DNA of 64,000 bases from contig OY848924.1 of assembly GCA_963693285.1 (NCBI GenBank), positions 491,001 through 555,000 on the forward strand, read 5' to 3'. The notes beneath the pieces are model-generated. The model had not been told where the DNA came from, did not search any database, and saw nothing but the letters and a program-made list of their open reading frames with translations. Shown in pieces: positions 57,291 to 64,000 of this stretch. The DNA is from Xestospongia muta. Taxonomy: Eukaryota > Porifera > Demospongiae > Haplosclerida > Petrosiidae. The translations under genes were made by a program, and so were the position numbers. Within the stretch, counting starts at the first letter, position 1. The number at the start of each line of letters is the position of its first letter.

Positions 57291-58712
57291 ATGCCAGTTA
57301 ATTCTATATGTTGCATAGGTGCTGGTTATGTTGGGGGGCCCACTTGTACTGTGATTGCTTTAAAATGTCCTCATATTAAAGTGACTGTTGTAGATATTAA
57401 CAAGGACAGGATCAGTGCTTGGAATTCAGATGACCTGCCTATATTCGAGCCTGGTTTAGCAGAAATAGTAAAGTCATGTCGTGGGCGAAACTTGTTCTTT
57501 TCAGATGATGTGGCGAAAGGGATCATAGAAGCTGATCTTATCTTCATATCCGTTAATACACCTACTAAGACATTTGGTATGGGTAAAGGGCGGGCACCTG
57601 ATTTGAAGTATATTGAGTCTGCAGCTAGAAAGATAGCGGAAGTGGCCAAGAATCCAAAAATTGTTGTAGAAAAAAGCACTGTTCCCGTAAAAGCTGCTGA
57701 AAGTATCTCGAAAATTTTTAAACACAATTCCCCAGCAGTTTCCTTCCAAATCCTTTCCAATCCCGAGTTTCTTGCCGAGGGTACAGCTATTAAAGACCTG
57801 TTAAATCCAGATCGTGTACTTATAGGTGGAGACCAAACAGTGAATGGTCAACAAGCAATTGCCGAGCTTAGTGCAATCTATGAGGCTTGGGTACCAAAGG
57901 AACGTATACTCACAACAAACACATGGTCATCCGAGCTTTCAAAATTAACAGCAAATGCTTTCTTAGCTCAGAGGATATCCAGTATCAATGCTATTAGTGC
58001 TGTGTGTGAAGCCACTGGAGCTGACGTCCAAGAGGTATCATTTGCTATAGGTAAGGACTCGAGAATTGGAGATAAATTTCTTCGTGCTAGCGTGGGATTT
58101 GGTGGCAGCTGCTTCCAAAAGGATGTTCTTAATTTAGTGTATCTTTGCGAGGCTCTTAATTTGCCTGAACCAGCAGAGTATTGGCATCAAGTTATTGTTT
58201 TAAACAACTATCAGAGACGTAGGTTTGCACAGAAGATTATTGAGCGCCTCTTCAATACAATAACTGGTAAACGCATTACCATTTATGGTTTCGCTTTCAA
58301 AAAGAACACAGGTGACACTCGAGAGTCTTCAAGTTTATATGTAAGTAAGCATCTACTAGAAGAGGAAGCTAGTCTAGTTATTTATGATCCGAAAGTAGAC
58401 CCCGAACAGATCCGATTTGATCTTTCTGACTGTGATGTCTTCAACTCGCCAGCTGACTTTGACAAATATGTGAAAATAGCATCTGATCCTTATAAAGCTG
58501 CTGAAGGCTCACATGCTATTGTCCTATGTACTGAATGGGACGAGTTTGTTACTTTGGATTATCAGCGAATTTATGAGTTGATGCAAAAACCAGCGTTCAT
58601 TTTTGATGGTCGGCTAATTTTAGATCATAAGCGCCTTACTGAAATTGGTTTTGAGGTGGAAGCTGTTGGAAAAGTGATACCACGACCTAAATCCCCTTTT
58701 ACTGATTTTTAG
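57291..58712 (+). CDS. UGDH: UDP-glucose 6-dehydrogenase, copy 2
   Basis: Intact 473-residue duplicate of the gene at 52785. I count five amino-acid differences from copy 1: L143F, A184V, R188Q, S322N and S470F. None touches the Rossmann motif, Glu159, Lys218 or Cys274, so it should be active. Silent changes are also few. It carries its own copy of the roughly 200-bp upstream region, including the NRF1-like site, so it may be expressed. Recent duplication or gene conversion could explain the similarity. Confidence 0.93.
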   Translation: MPVNSICCIGAGYVGGPTCTVIALKCPHIKVTVVDINKDRISAWNSDDLPIFEPGLAEIVKSCRGRNLFFSDDVAKGIIEADLIFISVNTPTKTFGMGKGRAPDLKYIESAARKIAEVAKNPKIVVEKSTVPVKAAESISKIFKHNSPAVSFQILSNPEFLAEGTAIKDLLNPDRVLIGGDQTVNGQQAIAELSAIYEAWVPKERILTTNTWSSELSKLTANAFLAQRISSINAISAVCEATGADVQEVSFAIGKDSRIGDKFLRASVGFGGSCFQKDVLNLVYLCEALNLPEPAEYWHQVIVLNNYQRRRFAQKIIERLFNTITGKRITIYGFAFKKNTGDTRESSSLYVSKHLLEEEASLVIYDPKVDPEQIRFDLSDCDVFNSPADFDKYVKIASDPYKAAEGSHAIVLCTEWDEFVTLDYQRIYELMQKPAFIFDGRLILDHKRLTEIGFEVEAVGKVIPRPKSPFTDF

Positions 58713-58784
58713 ATATTAAACTTTATTAAAATTACATGCTGTTTGATCTCTAATTATTAGAATACTTATGTAATACCAAAGAAC

Positions 58785-59147
58785 GTTGCTATGAGGCCAA
58801 CTATAGTGTATCTTAATATGCATAAAGCCAACTAGTTACATCTACAACCACATTACTTTTACATCCACTTTACTATAGTAATTGAATCATGGCTTCAATT
58901 GAAGCTATAAGTAGATTTTGTTTTTAACTGTTCCTAATCTAAGTTGAAATAGTATCTATCTCTTGCTCATGGCTTCAATTATTAGACACAAATTAAAAGA
59001 GTACCTTTTGGCTTCTAGTTGACTTTATACATATTGAGTTAGACCAGTTTTGACTTTGTAGTAACTCAGTACATCATATTGATGAAATTATGGTAACAAA
59101 GATAATGGTTGAAATGACAAAATGATATTTTGAGTGTACATTGTTAA
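58785..59147. mobile_element. Foldback/MITE-like insertion replacing MRPL13 exon 1
   Basis: Sequence absent from the matching point of block 1. It starts after AATACCAAAGAA and ends before TTGTTAAATAAATG. It shares ATGCATAAAGCCAACTAG, GGCTTCAATTGAAGC and GTTGAAATAGTATCT with the element at 43.5 kb, in inverted order. About 55 bp of block 1, including MRPL13 exon 1, is missing here. Confidence 0.7.
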
Positions 59148-59171
59148 ATAAATGATATTATTATATCTTTG

Positions 59172-60015
59172 CTAGAGTATAGCTATACATACTAAGTTAT
59201 GGTACCTCATTAATGCTCGTAATCAAGTGGTTGGTTGTCTAGCAACGATGATGACTTTGATATTGCAAAGAAAAACAAAACCAATTTATCATCCTTCAGG
59301 TACATCAACCAATGTACTGTTAAAATCATTACCAATGTAATATAGTTTCACTATATCCATTATTATATCAACTATCCATTTCTGCATTGACTAATATATA
59401 ATTAAAATCATTACCAGTGTAATATAGTTTCACTATATCCATTATGACATCACTACCCATTTCTGCATTGACCAATGTATCATTATAGTTACTGATCTCT
59501 CTATATAGTGGACACTGGTGATCATGTTGTTGTCATTAATACTAGTCATGTTAGTTTCACTGGTCGTAAATGGGATCAAAAATTATATCGTCATCACACT
59601 GGGTAAGTAAATTTATGAAAATATCTTAATTATCAATTAAATTACAGATTTCCTGGTGGTTTAAAAGAAATTTTAGCAAAAGATTTACATGAAAAAGACC
59701 AGACAAAGGTTATCTATTCTTATTATGTCTATTTGTTCATTTTGTTATTATAGGTATTAAGGAAAGCTGTAAATGGAATGTTGCCAAAAAACAATTTATG
59801 CAAAAAGAGAATGAGACGCTTACATCTCTTTCCAGATGAGGTTAGTATAATTAAGTTTTAATTAACCAGGGGTTATCTCCATATAGAATCATCCTTATCA
59901 AGATAATATTTATAAAGAGTTACCCGGTCCTTGTCCAATAATAAAAAGACTAGAAGATTATACTTCAGAAGAAATAGATAACTTTCCAAGTCTTGTCGAT
60001 CTACCTCACTTGTAA
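59172..60015 (+). pseudogene. MRPL13 duplicate without its first exon
   Basis: Matches exons 2-6 of the gene at 54305 with splice sites intact. Exon 1, with the only start codon, is gone, and an inserted element takes its place. Coding changes include D to N (YLIDAR), R to C (VVGRLA), Q-G to Q-R and R to C (NNLRKK), all at positions conserved in copy 1. The intron after exon 2 has an internal duplication of about 90 bp (near 59330-59450). Most likely non-functional. Confidence 0.85.
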
Positions 60016-60178
60016 AAGAAATGTTTATAGAACCATGTGTTACCACAATATGTAAACTGTTATAAAATGTATGGACAATGATTGTTAATATTAATAAACA
60101 ATAAAATCATTATTATATATTATAATATAATGAAGTGATTTGATAAATATTATAGGATACATGATAATGATACATAAA

Positions 60179-62685
60179 TTATACAAGTGTTCCGCAGCTG
60201 GTTATGGCTGGAGATATAAAGTGATTACTAGTACGTGAAGATGTATTTAAGACTTTATTTACATTCATGTAACCAGTAATAGATGTTTCTATGACTCCTG
60301 TTGAACTTTGTTGGGTAGATTCAGTCGAAGAAGAAGGGGGAGGAGTTTCAGTGATTGTTCGAGTTAGTGGTGTCTCATTATCGGATAAAGGTTTGTCAGA
60401 TGTAGCTCTGTTAGTGACAACTTCGCTGTGATTATCAGAACTTAACAAATACGATGATGATGTTGAGGTCACTCTAGCTCCACCCACTTCATCACCTGTT
60501 TGTTGTGAAGAGTGCGAGATTTGACTTGTATGACGATGTCTAGAGGGGCTATTTGTTGGAGCAGAAGAATACAACTGAGTAAACTCAACCATTGGATCAT
60601 GAGTATGGAGAGGATTTGAGGGTCTTCGTTTTCTTCTTGGAGTATATGGACTTTGTTTTGGGGTACAGTTTGCCGATCTTGAGTAGGGTGAACTACGTTG
60701 ACTACTTACATATCCATCACTATTACATCTACTACCATACTGTACTGGACTAAGACTTCGATGACGATGGAGTGTGGGTAATTGAGATATCTGGGAGTGT
60801 CTGGTATGACCGGGACTACTATTAGCACTATCAAAAGGTGAACGATAGTTGCCATGGTTACGTAAAAAGTCACTTGTACTCAAGTGTTGTCTGTAGTATG
60901 ATTCTAAATATAATTTCTCATCAAAATGGGTGGAGCTTCTCATTACAGATGATGGTCTATTGTAATCATTGATAGGGTTAGATAAACGAGGACGAGTGTT
61001 ACTACGATGACCATATGGTTCCTCCGCTGAACTGACGTGAACAACAGGAGTTGATTGTTTTCTAACAAACCCGTTATCTAATCCAGTTTGACCAGGTTCT
61101 TCACCAATTGGAGACGGTAGAGGATTAGAAGGTCCAAAGAATATACTGTGACGAGGTAATTTAGGAAGTGGGCGGCATTGCAGCTGATATCCATCTGAGT
61201 AACGCCATGCTTGTTTACGAGGCAAAGGAGTAGTTTTAGGACTGACCCTTGATATATTGGTATCTTGTGATTCTGTGGACACTCCATTGTGTTTATGTTG
61301 GTATCTCTCTGATTTTGATCTTTCAAACCATGTCTGGCGGTTATTTTGGTTGCCATAGCTATGATATACATTTGGAGAGAAACTATTAGGATAATTATAT
61401 TGACTGGCACTACTGTGACGATTTGTAACAATATCTCTGGGTGCAGAAGTTGCCATGGAAACGTTAGTCACATGATTCTCACACTGTGCTATAACTTGAT
61501 CAGTTGCTTCATTATTTGTTGTTGGATGACCTCCATATAAAGCCCGGGCTCTAGTATTAGGTATGATTGATGTAGATCTCCTATTGGTTTGTGTACTATT
61601 AGAAGATGGCCTGGCATTTTGAGCTACATGCATTGGTGTATATATAGGACCATTTCCAGAGGTAAGCAGTGCTAAATTATTCATAGCACTTGTTCTAGGA
61701 TCGAGATGGATTAGTTCAGTGCTCCTTTCATTGCCAGGTAATTCTGAATTATGTATTCCATAAGGCCTCCTTCTCTGTTCTTGTAAAGGTTGTTCATTAG
61801 TGATCTCGTCATCATTTAATGGAAGGTCAACATTACCTATAGGTAGAGTAGCTTTATGAAAACACTCACAACAATCACAGCTTCTTGGACAACCAGCAAG
61901 GAAACAATCCTCTGTACGATTAGGATGCCAAGCAGCATAATACAAGAACATAAATGCCATACCCAGTATATAAAACCCAACAGTCAGGGCAAACATCCAA
62001 GGAGCATACAGAAAGTTAGTGTGGGCAACATAAAACAATGCAGTTATAAGAAGTGTCTCGATGGAGGTCAGGAGATGATATATAATGATGCGTAAGAGAG
62101 TTGATCCATCTCTTACATTGAAGTAAATGAAAGTGAAAATAAAGGAGACAACTAAAACAAATGGAATTTCTAAGTAGTATCGCTTTTTAGGAGGTGTAGT
62201 GCTCAAGTCACCACAAAAATTAGTCCTCTCAGTAAATGTCCATATTGCAGCTGTTATCCAATGTACACCTATTACCACGGCAATATATGGTCCATAGGCA
62301 TATGTAAATAATGCTAACGCAGCTATACGAGCTGGCACCAAACACATGTGCCATAAGTAAGTGGTTAAGTAAGCTGGAAGAACAACTCGGCGTTTCTGGG
62401 TGTGGAGACGATCAGACCCTGTATATGAGAAAATTGATAGTGCCAGTGTTATTCCAGCTGATATTAAACAGCCTATTGATATTGGGTAAGGGGAGGTGCT
62501 CAGATTAGTGGGTGTGTCTGTCATTGTGGCTACCATGACAACATAAAGTTGAGCCACAGCAAGAGGTGCTGAGGTTAAGAAGCAATGTAGGAAGGAGAGA
62601 AGGGCAGAGTCTCGTCTCAATGTGACAGTGTCATAGACTGATGTTCTTGTGATCAGTAAAATAATTAATTGACCATATCTATGAC

Positions 62686-62763
<78 letters not shown>

Positions 62764-63996
62764 GAAGAAAGAGAATAAGTAACAACACAATAAACACTAG
62801 AACAACACATAACATGTTGACATAATATGTTATGTAACGTTATACAACACAATACACACGAACCAACATTTATTACCAAAATGTAACAATAATGACACTT
62901 GCTTTAACTAAATTAAAAACACACCAGTACTATTACAAACAACACTTAACATTATTAACATATTTTAACCCCCTATGTAGGTATTGTTACAAGTACAAAG
63001 AAAACAAATAACTCTATTATTAGTCATGATACATACAGCTCAATCATATGAAGTGAATAGCTTCTCATGCTAAAAAGAGTAGGAGTGTCATATCGGGTAT
63101 TACAATTACCATGTAGATTAACATTCTTATATTATAATAATAAATTATAGCTGTATAAATGATAGCTGTTATGTATTTAATGCCACTCCCACTAGCGGCA
63201 AGATACTACAAACAATAAAATCAATGAGTATATACAGACGATATTTGTTAGTTAACAGTGTCCGTACATTTTGTGTCAGATTGTAGACAAGCTATTAACG
63301 TGTAGGAATTGTCTGGTAACAAAAAATCAAAGAAATAAGTCTGTTTGTTAGAAAACTGTGAACAGTTTTAGTGCAATAATATTATCTGTCTGTTAACTGT
63401 TAACTTATTTATCTGTTCATCAGTATATCTGTCTATATCCTAAGGTACTGTTTTTAATGTCAGACGTTGTTGATGTAGTACATTTATCAAAACACGCTAT
63501 CAAAATAATAGATATCTTTATGTCTGATAAAATCTCCGATAGTTACAGGGAAGTTTGCTAAGGAAGTGACAGATTGAAACTAAGTTAACAGATGTTCAAA
63601 CTGATATCAGCAATGATAAATGAGTGATGTGATGCATAGACAAACATAGAGATAACAATAGCTCTAACAACATATCTTAGAATACTTCTATTAAATTGAC
63701 TAGAAATTAAAGTTCATGTATTTATAAATAAATTTTAATTACCGGTAGACTTGTCCCAGAAGTAAAACATGGGAAAGAAGTGACCCAACTCCAATCAAAT
63801 TTTTATATCTCCGTAACTCTAAGTCATCTGGATGAGCCTGTTGCAATAACTGGTATAGCCTGTCTTGGTCATAATACCATATCAATGATACAATGGTCAG
63901 TACTATAACTGGTATAAGTATTGCAGCTGTTGTTACACCAAATAACGTATAGTGACCGTGTCGATAGTAGAGTACTGTTGACCACACACCAAACAT
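60179..63996 (-). CDS. XK-related (XKR) family membrane protein, partial
   Basis: XKR proteins include caspase-activated phospholipid scramblases (XKR8 type). Two exons are visible (63996-63743 and 62678-60179), giving 917 residues from the ATG at 63996; family comparison suggests more N-terminal sequence beyond the window. About eight to ten hydrophobic helices cover the first 320 residues. Family marks: VLYYRHGHYTLFG, LLLGQVYRYGQL, LTSAPLAVAQLYVV (XKR ETAPQL..QLY region), and YLWHMCLVPARIAALALFTY, GVHWI.A..W, then EIPFVLVVSFIFTFIYFNV. A Cys-rich patch (CPRSCDCCECFHK) follows. The remaining 550 or so residues are a Ser/Pro/Arg-rich cytoplasmic tail, far longer than in human XKRs. I see no caspase site I would trust. 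Confidence 0.85.
62688..62760. repeat. (GA)n/(CT)n tract before the XKR acceptor
   Basis: About 70 bp of GA on the plus strand, CT on the coding strand, ending 10 bases before the acceptor CATTGTCATAG at 62679. Confidence 0.95.
62761..63742. other. XKR intron, remainder
   Basis: AT-rich DNA with no repeat or exon that I can support. Part of the intron between the two visible XKR exons. Confidence 0.5.
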
Positions 63997-64000
63997 GAGT

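Noticed and set aside
57371..57760. Antisense ORFs inside both UGDH copies (also 52865-53254)
   Set aside because: Shadows of the coding strand; no independent evidence.
61449..61462. GTTGCCATGGAAAC, another X-box match
   Set aside because: It lies within XKR coding sequence, far from any start, and is explained by codons for a Met-Ala-Thr stretch.

Overview
This window is nuclear DNA from an animal, most likely a demosponge close to Amphimedon queenslandica. It is AT-rich and gene-dense, with short GT-AG introns that often hold nothing but simple repeats or minisatellite units. It encodes animal proteins (MYC, CCM2, a band 4.1 FERM protein, an XK-related protein) and two tandem families I cannot match outside sponges. 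The species name is inference; no search was run. Exon structures were built by hand from splice sites, reading-frame continuity and remembered family sequences.

Layout. 95-3209 (-): 5' part of a band 4.1-type FERM gene, cut by the left edge. 3.2-8.7 kb: no confident gene; an inverted-repeat MITE family, microsatellites and a GC-rich island. 9140-10662 (+): MYC. 10.7-14.8 kb: intergenic minisatellites. 14819-22665 (-): POLR3F, including a last exon beyond a 3.4-kb intron. 22838-24340 (-): B9D2, with an RFX X-box just upstream. 24952-30791 (+): HUNK-like kinase. 31155-35759 (-): two intronless multipass membrane paralogues. 36776-38385 (+): ICAP-1/ITGB1BP1-like PTB protein, convergent with TMEM65 (38484-40213, -). 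41412-44594 (+): two small intronless paralogues with TATA boxes. 45836-49694 (+): CCM2. 50277-52581 (-): KHDRBS/Sam68-like STAR protein, divergent from UGDH (52785-54206, +). MRPL13 follows (54305-55136, +). The block KHDRBS tip-UGDH-MRPL13-XKR tail is then repeated: 55300-55585 is an orphan XKR tail, 55.6-56.8 kb a broken LINE, 57291-58712 a second intact UGDH, 59172-60015 an MRPL13 pseudogene lacking exon 1, and 60179-63996 (-) the full XK-related gene, running off the right edge.

Themes. (1) A tandem duplication of about 3 kb gave two nearly identical UGDH genes and left three broken passengers. (2) Two partners of the KRIT1/CCM pathway, ICAP-1-like and CCM2, lie about 7.5 kb apart. (3) Two dispersed minisatellites, of 60 and 58 bp, recur in introns and spacers. 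The 60-bp unit carries a donor-like, a branch-point-like and an acceptor-like motif and fills nearly all of CCM2 intron 4. (4) CT microsatellites act as very long polypyrimidine tracts before several acceptors, always with CT on the coding strand.
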